Assembly: GCA_033032865.1 (NCBI GenBank)
Contig: JAWHQI010000064.1
Coordinates: forward strand, 7,440,001-7,504,000
DNA from: Dactylorhiza incarnata
Taxonomy: Eukaryota > Streptophyta > Magnoliopsida > Asparagales > Orchidaceae
Length of the DNA: 64,000 bases
Reading direction: 5' to 3'
Positions 22,177-33,245 of this stretch are shown in pieces (the stretch's first letter is position 1; each line of letters begins with the position of its first letter). The translations under genes and the position numbers were made by a program. Below the pieces are notes generated by a model, which saw nothing but the letters and a program-made list of their open reading frames with translations, made no database searches and was not told where the DNA came from.

Positions 22177-22413
22177 ACATAGACGTGTGAGTTGCTGTAG
22201 GGGGAGACAAGAGTTAGAAGTTCTTCCATTGTGTATAGTCCTCTTGTCATTTTGTTTGTTTTCTATTTAATTTTTGCGTTTATTAATTTTACTATTTCCC
22301 TTTTCCTGTTTTAACTTTTTTTTAGGCAAGTTTAATCCAAGGAGTTTTATTAGTTTGTGTAAATTTACTTGCAAAGAATTTCAACTTCATTTTATCTGCT
22401 TTAATTATTGAAA

Positions 22414-23539
22414 ATGTCGTCATGGGATATTTCACCTAGCTTTAATGACATGGTTTATTATATGGATCAAATGAATGAGTTGAATGCTAGGCAGTGTAGG
22501 AACATTGTTTGCTTGTTGTGTCGAGGAGAGGGTCATGAATTGAAGGATTGTCCTAGTCTTTTCAATCCTGACCGCTGCTCCTCCACTCATGACAACAGTG
22601 TCCCTATCGCTCATTCTGTGCCCATGGAGGCAATTGTGCCCTCTACCCCTGAGCTTGTCTCGTGCATGGACTCCCACTCCCTGTGTATGGCTTCACTCCT
22701 AGTGATGATGATCACTCATCTGTTAGCCAACAAGGAGAGGAATGGGAGCTCCTAGATGCACCTGAGCATGATGAGGAAAGTATTCTTTCCATCGGGGAGG
22801 CTTTAGCAGATCTTTTTACGGAGGAACCAAATCTTTGTGTTTTTCCAGTTTCTTTGCACGATTTTTCTACACACATTCTTTATGATCCTATCAAAGTAAA
22901 GGAGCGGGGTGATGCTTCGGACTCGGAGGATGCTCCAAGGTGGGTTGAGGAGGATACTCCTTCTGATGAGGAGGTTTGCACTTCCTCATGGGACGAGGAG
23001 GTCCAACTCACCACCGAGGCCCTTGAGTTCTTGGGTTCCCCTCGCCATGATACTTACGATGATGATAGCGATCTATCCTTGGATCCTGCTGGGAGTGAGA
23101 CCGGGACCACTCCCCCGATTTCTGATTATTTTTGTCCTTCTTCTCTTTTATTTCTTGACCCCCTTCTTCACCCGAGCCTGTGCAGGTTGAATCTTTACAG
23201 GTACCCCAGGAGGACTTGGAGCATGTTGCTCAAGTCAATGATGAGTGTATCCTCATATGTGAGGAGGTTGATCCCCCCTCCGTAGAGGAAGCTCCACTCA
23301 TTTCCTTCTCCTCCTGCTGCCTCCCTGGAGATGATACCTTGCTGGGCAAGGATAGTTTTGGTGAGTTGAGTGAGGATTCCTCCTCTTCTTATTTTTTATT
23401 CCCTCTACCTGTGACGAGCAGGTATTATTTATATTCGGGTAGAGGCGTGACTGTTCTGTTGCCGTATCGGTACCCGCTACCGACACGCATATTAGAACAG
23501 TTACCTGTGCACTTCTCTTTTCATAGACCCATTAGCTAG
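22414..23539 (+). pseudogene. gag-like protein with CCHC zinc knuckle and acidic tail, two frameshifts
   Basis: The ATG at 22414 starts MSSWDISPSF. The knuckle CLLCRGEGHELKDC (residues 33-46, CX2CX4HX4C) is intact. The tail is Asp/Glu/Ser-rich (DTPSDEEVCTSS, DDDSDLSLDPAG). The reading frame changes near 22690 and near 23180; together the three open parts give about 375 residues. There is no capsid domain, protease or polymerase. Frameshifts in so young an element suggest the protein was not needed in cis, or that its source was already broken. It resembles the layout at 649-1140. Confidence 0.65.
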
Positions 23540-25273
23540 AACTGTTTTCAATTTGAATAAGTTGTGCTGGGAGGACAATAACCCCGGTAGTTATCTTACT
23601 TTTCCTGCATTTTTATTTCTTCTAATCATGTTTAGTTAGCTGTAGTTTATTTTAGTTTGTCTTTTTCTTTTGTTTTGTGGAGCTCACCCCTGCAGGTACT
23701 CATTGCAAATTCTGAATGGCGGGTTTGCTTCAGATTTCCACGCACCTTCTGGTATGCTCACTTGCTGAGCATTGGGTAACTTCTTCCCTAGCTTTCGATT
23801 TTGATTTTCACTGTCATATCATTATGTTGCATTGTTTAGATTAAGTCTGGGGGAGAGCCGTTATATGTTACCCACTGCACGTGCACATCTCATTTGCATA
23901 CTAGAAGTATTTTAATTTCAGTTATTTAGTATTGTTCATCTTCACTGTACACCACTGCACCCACTTTAGCGCGCACTCGCTTGTTTGTATGCTTCCGTAT
24001 ATTCAATTCTTGGATGTGATGTAGGAAGTGCTGTATTAGCCAAAATAATTGCAAGATGGAGTGGAATGTTGACTCTTGTAGTGCTCTAGTTGAATACTCG
24101 TGTTTGCATAGGGATTTGAGTAGAATTAGTTTTTGTTTATGCTTCTAATTTATAATTTGTAGATTTGCATAGATTTTAATTTATTTTACTCAAAATGGTG
24201 AATGTGGTTGAATCTTGCGGTAGCGTGGTATTGTGTGTAGGCGAATGTGAGGTTCGTGTTGCTCGAGTCGGGAGGAAGGATTACCTTTCTCGGGGGTTAA
24301 GAACTTGCCCCAAGCGACTCTCGAAGCATGGGTGCGAATGACTTGCAAGTTGAGCGTGACATAGGCCATCTATTTGGCAAGCTTGAGCTTTGTTCTACCA
24401 CTCCTATACACTAACCGTTGCTAGCCTATTTTGTGCCTACCAGATCTTTTGATTCAGCCCCACCATACTTCACCAAGGCCTAAAAGCTAATCCTATTATC
24501 GCAACCAAAAAATAAGCTAAGAGCATTTATGAATTGTAATTTTTCAATGCGGTGCGGTGATGCGTAACTTCAGTGTTGATGTGGAAGTTTTAAAAAAAAA
24601 ATGTCTTTGTGCTGAGAATTGTGCTAATTAATTTGGGGATAATAAGAAAAGAAAAAGAAAATATATATATATATATATATATTTATCCCTAGCGCTTTAA
24701 TTGAAGCATATTTTGGTATTGATTGTTGTAGGCCGTGTGCACACCCGGTTTCAAAGTCATGTCTGGGGGTGTGTTACACGTGTATTATTGGGGCTGCTAT
24801 GATTTAGCATTTTGTGTGCTCATTTGGGTTGCGATTAGCCTTCACGTTTATCTTTGCATTCCAAACCGTAACCCAAGCCTCATGTATACCTAAAGTCCTA
24901 TCGATTCGTCTTGTGAGTTCACTAGCGCCGTGGAGAGAGTGTGACCGGGCGAGCATATGGTTCTCGACGTTGATGGATTTCAACGGAGATAATTCCGAGT
25001 TCCGGTCTTGGGTAACATTCACCTGTGTGTCTAGCTTACTTTCGTACTACGCGAGACCACGAGATTCACCAACATTCCATTTTTGAGTAAAAATAAATTC
25101 CTTTTTACGCATTTACAATTTTATAAAGTAGCAAGCATATGTAAAAACTTCTTCTAATGAACTTCTATGCACACTAGTAGGAAACTTCGCATTCTATTCC
25201 ATGTTTGCAATTTTTTTGGTTAGCTATGCTTTTCCTACTCCGCCGGATATGTTTGCTCGGGACGCGCAAACAG
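23540..25273 (+). other. Non-coding 3' interior of the Athila-primed element
   Basis: No convincing ORF. Two internal copies of the polypurine-like core GTCTGGGGG (23849-23857 and near 24760) precede the true tract at 25278-25286. A TA dinucleotide run lies at 24660-24682. Confidence 0.6.
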
Positions 25274-25288
25274 GTAAGTCTGGGGGTG
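25274..25288 (+). other. Polypurine tract
   Basis: GTAAGTCTGGGGGTG directly before the 3' LTR, where plus-strand DNA synthesis would start. Confidence 0.8.
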
Positions 25289-26709
25289 TGATGAGTCCCA
25301 ATTATATACTTATTTTCGGACTCATTTGGGCCGATTTTCTAGTCTTTGCACTACACTTTAGGCATGTTTTCATGCATATTTGACATTCCATGTTATGTGC
25401 ACTTCTAGGCCCGTTTCGGTGTATTTTCATGTCTATCTTACTCATGCTTTATGTTGCAATTCAATTTCTATATTTGAGAATATGTGGAATGCCCATTTAC
25501 GTGGCCTGACGATCTTTAATGTTGATACGGGGGTTGTGCGAGTGTTCCGGGGCGCAAAACCTGCACAGGAACACTGCGCACGACCACTGGACATAGTGTG
25601 CACGACCACTGGTCGTGCGCTAGTGATCGTGCATTAATTCCCACCTAAAAAGTGGCCTGACTGGCTTAACGCACGACCACTGGACATAGTGCGCACGACC
25701 ACTGGTCGTGCGCCACTGATCGTGCGCATTGAAAACCTGCACCTGTCTATAAATAGCTGCTCCGCGAAATCAGCCGTAACTTCTTGGTTTCTAGGTCTTT
25801 TTGAGCGCCGTTTTTTGCGTTTTTTCGTTCTAAGCCTCCTCTATTCATCTAGGGACTTCAAGGAAGAGATTGGATCTTACTTTCATCATCAAGGAAGGTT
25901 TAAAGAGCATTTGGACATCGCCGGGTCGTGACACAAAGAAGACGGACCATTGGGAGGAAGTGACAGCCCTCCTTTACCCCGGACGCAGTTGAGGACCGAG
26001 CTTGGACGCGGATTGACAACCCAGCGATTCCAACCGTGAATCCCAGCAAGGCTTCGGAGTCGGTCGAATCTCTTACTCTTTATTCTTTTGAAATGATGTT
26101 TGTATGTTAAACTCTCTATTTTTTGGATGAAGAGCTTGATAAATCCATATATGTAACTTTTATTTCATGTTTATGAAATTACTTTTGATTTATTCAAGTG
26201 TATGAGGTGCGCTATTGTCATTCATCTTCCATCCTCCATTACCCTCCGTTCCATTCCGCTTAACTTCTCTTCCACTACGTGAGCCTACTCTTCCATTCGC
26301 CAAGCTAAGCGGTGCTAACGGCCCGTGTAATCCACTTCATTTCCGCTAGTGCGAACCACCTCATCCGCTTGCCTACTCGCCCATCCGCCTACCGAAGCAG
26401 TGCATCGCGGCCTGCATAGTTTCCATCCGCCCGGCGAAGCAGCGCATAGCGGCCTGCATAGGAGTAGTGATTTAGTTGTTTTATTTTGTTTTTTGCAAAT
26501 CAAACCAACCCTAGCCTTTCGCATCCATCCGACTTAAGGACTTCAATCTCAAGTCCTCCTCAATAGTCAACTCCACCTTACTGTGTTCCTTCCGAGATCG
26601 ATACTCGGGGATTTACTCCTCATTTTATATTACTTGAACGATCGGTACACTGCCGTGTCGTGCCACAGTCTAGCCACCATCTATAGTGGTGTGTAGGATT
26701 TGCGTATCA
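25289..26709 (+). repeat. 3' LTR of the Athila-primed element
   Basis: 1421 bp, the same length as the 5' LTR with no net indel. It ends GCGTATCA and is followed by the duplicated CCTCC. Confidence 0.94.
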
Positions 26710-27840
26710 CCTCCCCCTCCAGGTGATCTCGGCTCCCTGGTAGGTGTGGAGTTCCTTCACCCTCCAGGTGAGCTCGGGTCCCTGGTAGGTGTGGAGTTCC
26801 CTCCCCCTCCAGGTGAGCTCGGCTCCCTGGTAGGTTTGGATTTTCCTCCCCCTCCAGGTGAGCTCGGCTCCCTGGTAGGTGTGGAGTTTCCTCCCCCTCC
26901 AGGTGAGCTCGGCTCCCTGGTAGGTGTGGAGTTTCCTCCCCCTCCAAGTGAGCTCGCCTCCCTGGTAGGTGTGGAGTTCCCTCCCCCTCCAGGTGAGCTC
27001 GGCTCCCTGGTAGGTGTGGAGTTCCCTCCCCCTCCAGGTGAGCTCGGCTCCCTGGTAGGTGTGGAGTTCCATCCCCCTCCATGTGAGCTCAGCTCCCTGG
27101 TAGGTGTGAAGTTTCCTCTCCCTCCAGGTGAGCTCGGCTCCCTGTTAGGTGTGGAGTTCCCTCCCCCTCCAGGTGAGTTCGGCTCCCTGGTAGGTGTGGA
27201 GTTCCCTCCCCCTCCAGGTGAGCTTGGCTCCCTGGTAGGTGTGGAGTTTCCTCCCCCTCCAGGGAGCTCGGCTCCCTGGTAGGTGTGGAGTTTCCTCCCC
27301 CTCTAGGTGAGTCGACTCCCTGGTAGGTGTGGAGTTCCCTCCCCCTCCAGGTCAGCTCGGCTCCTTGGTAGGTGTGGAGTTCCCTCCCCCTCCAGGTGAG
27401 CTCGGCTCCCTGGTAGGTGTGGAGTTCCCTCCCCCTCCAGGAGAGCTCGGCTCCCTGGTAGGTGAGGAGTTTCCTCCCCCTCCAAGTGAGCTCGGCTCCC
27501 TGGTAGGTGTGGAGTTTCCTCCCCCTCCAGGTGAGCTCGACTCCCTAGTAGGTGTGGAGTTCCCTCCCCCTCCAGGTGAGCTCGACTCCCTGGTAGGTGT
27601 GGAGTTCCCTCCCCCTCCAGGTGAGCTCAGCTCCCTTGTAGGTGTGGAATTCCCTCCACCTCCAGGAGAGCTCGGCTCCCTGGTAGGTGTGGAGTTCCCT
27701 CCCCCTCCAGGAGAGCTCGACTCCCTGGTAGGTGTGGAGTTCCCTCCCCCTCCAGGTGAGCTCGACTCCCTGGTAGGTGTGGAGTTCCATCCCCCTCCAG
27801 GTGAGCTCGGCTCCCTAGTAGGTGTGGAGTTCCCGCCTTC
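26710..27840 (+). repeat. 45-bp minisatellite, right part
   Basis: About 25 further copies of the 45-bp unit with strong homogeneity. Most copies contain the consensus splice-donor word CAGGTGAG. Open frames exist on both strands through the array (for example 27329-27877), so they are not evidence of a gene. Confidence 0.92.
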
Positions 27841-28300
27841 TACCTCAGGTCGAGTTCAGCTCGACCAAAGGTGTTGAGTTTTCTTCCACCTAAGGTCAAG
27901 TTCAATTCAACCTAAGGTGTTGAGCTTTCTCCACCTCCAGGTGAGCTCGGCTCATAGGAGGGTTGTTAAGTGGAGAAAAGTTTGCCTTCCACCTCAGGTC
28001 AAGCTCGGCTCGACTAGAGGTGTTGAGTTTCTTTCCACCTCAGGTCAAGTTCAATTCGACCTAAGGTGTTGAGCTTTCTCCACCTCCAGGTGAGCTCGGC
28101 TCATAGGAGGGTTGTTAAGTGGAGAAAGGTTTGCCTTCCACCTCAGGTCAAGCTCGGCTCGACTAGAGGTGTTGAGTTTTTCTCCACCTCAGGTCAAGTT
28201 CAATTCGACCTAGGGTGTTGAGCTTTCTCCACCTCCAGTTGGCTCGGCTCATAGGAGGGTTGCTAAGTGGAGAAAGGTTCGCATTTCGCCTCAAGTCCAG
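27841..28300 (+). repeat. ~145-bp tandem repeats
   Basis: About three copies containing GGTCAAGTTCAATTCGACC, GGTGTTGAGCTTTCTCC and CTCATAGGAGGGTTG. Landmark spacing is about 143-152 bp. Each unit keeps the CCAGGTGAGCTCGGCTC word of the 45-bp array (the last copy has CCAGTTGGCTCGG), so the two are related. Confidence 0.75.
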
Positions 28301-28437
28301 TTCAACTGATAAACTCGGCAGGAGCATCTCATTAGCAGGGCCCTTCATGGATTCCTCTAGGGTCCCACCTACTCGTCAAATAGGTGGGTTGGACTTTCTT
28401 TCCGAGCTTAGAACAAGCTCAAAAAGAGCAGGGATTG

Positions 28438-29409
28438 TGTACAACCCTTATATTTGCAGAGCCGACGTGGCCCAGCACATGTAAGGGGCAAGCGGACCAA
28501 ACCATTGGAGATCGTTAAGGACCGAAAAGAAGAAGGCCTAGGAGGCAAGCCCTCTTAGGCGAATGGACCTTCGGTCCACTCGCCCAAGGCCTCGGGCGAG
28601 TGGACCATCGGTCCACTCGCCCGGGCAAGGGGGCGAGTGGACCGAGGGTCCACTCGCCCAGGCAAGGGGGCGAGTGGACCATCCGTCCACTCGCCTGGGC
28701 CTGCAGGCGAGTGGGCCCTCGGTCCACTCGCCCAGGCGAGGGGGGCGAGTGGACTCAAGGTCCACTCGCACCTAGGCCAGCAGGCGAGTGGACCTATGGT
28801 CCACTCGCTCGGGGCGAGTGGAACCTAGGTCCACTCGCCCGGGTAGCTGGGTGAGTGGCCCTATGGTCCACTCGCCCAGCGCAGATGGTGGACCCTGATC
28901 CACCCATCTGACCCCCCCCCCCACCCACCCATCTTTTTTTGGTCGTTCGGGTTGGTTGTTTGGTTGCGGATAGTGGATTTTTGGCTATCCGCAGCCCAAT
29001 TTTTAGGAAGTCTATAAATAGACCCCCACCCCCACCCCCCCCCCCCCCCCCCCCCCCCATGGGCACCTTGGGAAGGGATGTTGGTACCCCCCCCCCCCCC
29101 TCCCTCGCGTATGAGCAAGCACTACCCCTCCCCTCCCCCTGTCATTGAAGGTGTATGGTGAGGTGATCCTTAGTGCCCTCCAAGGTGCCCAGGCTCAGCA
29201 TTGCCTTGGGAGGGGAAGTTCCTTGTGAGCTTCCAGGTATGTGGTGGGACCTCCACGCTGCAGCTTAAGAGGTCCGTTTATGGATTTAGGTGTTCTCCAA
29301 GGGCAAGGTTCTTCGGTTCTTAGTGACTGGTCGAGGGTCTCGCTCAGGTCAAGTAAGGGTTAGTTGCATCCCCCTTGCGAACGTCGAGACCAGTTCTCTG
29401 GTTTCAACA
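28438..29409 (+). repeat. 3' LTR of the non-autonomous gypsy element
   Basis: 972 bp, with the same order of hairpin words, C runs, TATA box and TTTCAACA end as the 5' LTR. It is longer because of array and C-run differences. A purine-rich AAAAAGAGCAGGGA stands before it. Confidence 0.93.
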
Positions 29410-29414
29410 AATTG

Positions 29415-31494
29415 GGGATTGATTCTTTTTGAATCAATTAAGAAGAAAATAAGCAAGACTAATGTATGTTATGGCAAAATATTGGGAATTTTTCTTCAAG
29501 AAAAATATCCAGACCTGTTGGTCTCTCCTAAGGTGTTCATAAATGCTAGCAAGAGGCTAAAATCGGCTCTATTTGGCAAGTGGGAAAGGGTGATCCCAAA
29601 GAAGATTCCAAGGGCAGATGACCCCAGGCCAGCTTCTGAAGGCACAAGGACTGACCTAGTCACTCCCCTGGCCCTTCCAAAAGTCCCTCCTTTTGATTCT
29701 TCCACCCCAACTCCATCACCTCTCCCCTCTCAACCTACTATTTCTTCTGAAGAAATTCCTCCTCCCAATTCTCCAATAAACCCTTCATCTTCATTGCCTT
29801 CTTCTCCTCCTCTCCAAGCAAACTTATCTACAGAGATTCCATCTTCATCCCAACCAGATGTTGATTTCCTTCCATCATTCAATCTCTTATCTCCACCTCA
29901 GTCACATATCCAACCTCATTCTCCGATTCATGAAGATTTTCATCCTCCCATATCAGATGCCACTAACATCTTCATGCCCTCTATTCCATCCTCTATCCCA
30001 TCATCATCTCAGCATCCACAAGACCTTGTGTACGTTGATTTCTCATCTCTAGCTGATCAAATATTCCATCTTACATCTCCCAAGCAAGATGCTCTCCTGG
30101 ATTCAAAGTTTGCTCCAGTGCTTCAAGCCCTAACTGACCTTTCTGTTAAAATTACTTCATTCCCTACCTCCTCATCTGTCCCTTCTTCTAGGGACCAAGC
30201 TTCAGGGCTTCCTAAAACTAGGCAAGGGGAGATGTCACATGAAGAAGCTCCAATGAATGCAGTTGTAAGTTCAGATATGTTTTGTGGTGAAGAAGCAGCC
30301 CCAACTCCAGTTTTTGAAGAAGCAATTCCAGCTCCAGCTCTCTTCAGCAGTTTGCCTATTCCTCCAGTATATTCAAAAGATATAGTTCCATATACAACTT
30401 CTGTTAATACAGTTGTGTTAAAGAAAATTCTCAAAAGTTTTGAAGTTCCAAACCAAATTCCAGTTCCAGTTCAAGTTCAAATGCAAGAATCAGAAGTAGT
30501 GGGAGTGATGAATTCACCTCCAACCTTTGTATTTGATGATTCTCCATTACCAGATTTTGATAATGTTGATGTTGAGCAAGATGTTAAGAAAGTTGATGAT
30601 AAAGTTCTTAAAGACATTGATGAATTATATGATATTCCTCAGTACTCATCTGATTATGATGAAGATGATGATGATTCAGATAACACATCTTCAAGGGAAA
30701 GAAAGTCAAGATCTAAGCCTAAGGCTGTCCCTAAGCCTCCCTCCTCAAAGAATGATATTCCATATTATATTCTGCATAATATCACCCTTACCAGGGATTC
30801 CCCAGCCTGGATGAGGCTATCCAAAAATGAGGCTAATAAAAGAAAGAAGATGAGGAAGACTGGTTATTACTCTGACAAGCCTGTCAAGTATAGTCATCCT
30901 CCTCCTCCTCCAGCAGCAGCAGGTGCAGCAGGTTCATCAGGACTATCTTCTTATTCCCAGAAATCTTTTTCTAAGCAATCAAGGAGACCAACTAGTTTTA
31001 GTGGCTCTCAGAGTTCTAGGTCTTCCAGACCTCCTCCTTCAGGATCATCCAGAACCATTTCCTCATATTATAAATTTCACATATCTGATGGTTCATTTCA
31101 TAGAAAAAAGTTTTCTCAAGATTATCAATCCTCTTATCAGGCCAGTGAAATAGATGATAGGCCTCCTTCTCCCAATCCAGAATCAGAAAGAATTTCTCAG
31201 ATGGCTAGATTCAAGGAATCTATTGCCACAACTCAGATTAACAAGGCAAAAGCAGAAGGAAAAGATTATTCTCAATATTCAACTATGTCAGTGTTCAGAA
31301 AGAAAGAGTTTGAAAAGTACAGATCAAGGCACTTATTCAATGCAGAAGATTACATAAGGTTGCACCCAGCAACTGTGGTTCCTTATGCAAAATCTCAAAC
31401 CATGTTGGGAGCTCAAGACCTTTATATGAGTAAAAAGGAATCAGAAAACCCAAACAGGCAAATCATATTCAAGCCTCCTTCAGAGAAGAAGTAA
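29415..31494 (+). pseudogene. Third ORF of SIRE-like element, 3' part
   Basis: It continues in phase from 17500 and is open for 693 more codons to a TAA at 31492-31494. It holds a short basic segment (SKRLKSALFGKWERV), a long Pro/Ser-rich region, an acidic DYDEDDDDSDN tract followed by RERKSRSKPK, then PPPPPAAAGAAG and a Ser/Arg-rich tail. No hydrophobic membrane helix or signal peptide is visible, so an envelope glycoprotein is unlikely. The length of an undamaged frame contrasts with the decayed pol of the same element. Confidence 0.75.
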
Positions 31495-31665
31495 AGGTTC
31501 TGACTTTTTGGTTTTGCTATATTTTCTATTTTCAATGTAAATGTATCTAAACTCAGAGCACTATATTTCTTTTATCTGCTAAAAAGAATTTACATTCTGT
31601 CAGATATATATGCTCTGCTATTTTTCTGTTGTTTTATTTGATTTTTGTCAAATAGTATCCTAACC
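31495..31665 (+). other. 3' untranslated spacer
   Basis: T-rich sequence between the third ORF and the polypurine tract; no further signal is seen. Confidence 0.5.
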
Positions 31666-31680
31666 CAAATAGGGGGAGAT
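31666..31680 (+). other. Polypurine tract of SIRE-like element
   Basis: CAAATAGGGGGAGAT immediately before TGTTGG of the 3' LTR. The same tract precedes the 3' LTR at 62251. Confidence 0.85.
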
Positions 31681-33125
31681 TGTTGGAACAACCCTATTAC
31701 TGATTTGGGCTAGGATCACTATCTGTTGACTAGGACAAAGTTGACCCCCATTGTATAGTCTAAGGGTCATGGTTTTAGGCTGTTAGAACTTAGGAAAAGC
31801 TAAGTGTCAGCGTTCGACAAACTTCCCAAGTCTCAGCGTTCGACGAACTTCCCAAGTCTCAGCGTTCAACGAACTCCTTCCTGTGTTCAACGAAAGTGCT
31901 TCTCAGATCGACTAATTCAATTCCTCCAGCCAGATTCAGTTGTTTATCCTTCAGTTTGATGAACTCAACCTTCAGATCGACGAATCCTTATCTCAGCTCG
32001 ACAAATTTCAGACAGATCAGTTAAATATTATTCTCGGGTCTCAAATCAACTAAATCAGTAACGGATCTATTTTATCTTCTATTCCAGATAAGTCAAGGAT
32101 TATATCCTTCCTTTTATTTTATTCCTTTACATTGTCTTATCTCAAGAAAGTAGTTGTTTGGCTTATTGGAAAAGGATATCATTTATTGAAAAGGAAAAGG
32201 AATTAAAGATTCAAATTGCAGTTCCAAGACACAATCAATTCTGATTATTATTTTCCTTATTCAGAGGATTTGAAATTAAAAATCAGAGATATATTGTCAA
32301 GAAAAAAAAGAAAAAGATAAGAAACAAGATAGAAAAAGGATTACAGCATTAGTCCACAGAGAAGATACATTCTGGAGGAAATACACAAAGAAAAAAAAAG
32401 TTTTACAGTGTTCATCCAGAACAGCAGCACACTTTCATCCCAGAGAACAACAATCTTCATACTCTCGGTTCTCAGCTGCTGATCTCAAATCTTCAAGAGC
32501 AACAACAAATCTGAGAAACATTATCTCTCAGATTCATCAACTATCAGGAAGATTTGCTTTACATTCAATTGAAAGCTCCATCCATCAACTGTCAACCATT
32601 TCTATCAGACAGGGGGAGCTTTACAACAACACAATCCACTAGTCTTCTCTCAGATTATTGACAGAGAAGAACTTCATAATCCTTTTTATTTGCCTTTATC
32701 CCATCTTGTACAGGGTTCAAGCTCCCTTCAAAAGTTAACTGGTTGGTGGCAGGGCACCTGATCAAAAACCTGTGGTTGGTGTTTGGGCACCTGATCAAAA
32801 ACCCATTGGTGTTTGGGCACCTGATCAAAAACCCATTGGTGATAGGGCACCTAATCAAAAACCTAGTGGATTCCTACCAAGGGTGGTAGAAGAGTAGATG
32901 TATCCAGGTTGATTGGGGAACTACTATAGATCCTTGTGTCTTCTATGTTTGTGTTTATTTTTCTGTACTGTGCCGTGCTGTGTTTTCTTTATTTGTTTTT
33001 ATAACACACTCAGCACACATATATATTTATCACTATTTTAATTCCGCTATAAAAATAAGTGAAAAACTTTTCAATACTCTATTCACCCCCCTCTAGAGTA
33101 AATCTAAGATCTAACCTCACTTTCA
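31681..33125 (+). repeat. 3' LTR of SIRE-like element
   Basis: 1445 bp. It contains about 127 bp (around 32130-32260) that the 5' LTR lacks; short TTCCTT words at both edges suggest a deletion in the 5' LTR. Confidence 0.93.
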
Positions 33126-33130
33126 GAGGA

Positions 33131-33245
33131 TCAAATCCGGCTGCTGCAGCGCAAGCTCTGTGCGGTCCGCGTGTATCACTATCCACGCATACCGCCGAGC
33201 TCGAGGGTGCGAGGACGGGGTCAATGGTGGTGGATCCGCTATTGA
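33131..33245 (+). pseudogene. Accessory ORF A, right part
   Basis: The frame open at 10613 continues here in phase after one copy of GAGGA is discounted. It encodes QIRLLQRKL, then ends in TGA at about 33245. The leucine-rich start extends the coiled coil predicted upstream. Confidence 0.45.

Larger units (their letters stand above)
20732..26709 (+). mobile_element. Young Athila-primed gag-only LTR element
   Basis: Two 1421-bp LTRs (20732-22152 and 25289-26709) start TGATGAGTCC and end GCGCATCA or GCGTATCA. By eye they differ at about 20 positions (near 1.4%). Flanks are the duplication CCTCC (20727-20731 and 26710-26714). The primer site is tRNA-Asp type. The polypurine tract is AAGTCTGGGGGTG. 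The only coding sequence is a frameshifted gag-like ORF of about 1.1 kb, followed by 1.7 kb without an ORF. It is non-autonomous and the youngest layer of a four-deep nest. Confidence 0.94.
17501..29409 (+). mobile_element. Non-autonomous Ty3/gypsy element with gag only and long tandem-repeat interior
   Basis: LTRs at 17501-18436 and 28438-29409 start TGTATAACCC or TGTACAACCC and end TTTCAACA. They are flanked by AATTG (17496-17500 and 29410-29414). Behind the primer site is one gag ORF (18491-19087), and the rest is tandem arrays with no pol. Another element (20732-26709) sits in the 45-bp array; without it the length is about 5.9 kb. Gag, primer site and the LTR end resemble the Tat-type element at 37430-43471. 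Confidence 0.93.
10614..33125 (+). mobile_element. SIRE-like Ty1/copia retrotransposon with third ORF, carrying nested elements
   Basis: LTRs at 10614-11942 and 31681-33125 start TGTTGGAAC and end TTTCA. They are flanked by the 5-bp duplication GAGGA (10609-10613 and 33126-33130). A primer site (11945), polypurine tract (31666-31680), gag, degraded pol and a long third ORF are present. Without the 11.9-kb insertion at 17501-29409 the element is about 10.6 kb. Pol has lost most of the reverse transcriptase and carries several frameshifts, so the copy is not autonomous. DSGCSKHMTG in the protease and a VEESMHVSFDE-type hinge are typical of SIRE elements. Confidence 0.93.

Noticed and set aside
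22414..23539. Programmed frameshifting in the gag-like ORF
   Set aside because: No slippery heptamer or downstream pseudoknot was recognised at the two frame changes; mutation is simpler.
26686..27877. Open frames with a repeating Pro-rich peptide as a structural protein gene
   Set aside because: Frames are open on both strands because the unit is 45 bp; the array is cut by an insertion and has no start context or conserved ends.
19310..28300. CRISPR-like regular repeats
   Set aside because: The units are contiguous tandem repeats with no unique spacers, and the context is a plant retrotransposon.
29290..31494. Independent 734-codon Pro/Ser-rich host gene
   Set aside because: The first 40 codons lie in the gypsy LTR; the true frame continues from 17500 and belongs to the third ORF of the SIRE-like element.
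16977..31494. Retroviral-type envelope protein
   Set aside because: No signal peptide, membrane segment or cleavage site is visible; the N-terminus fits a plant-transposon-protein family instead.
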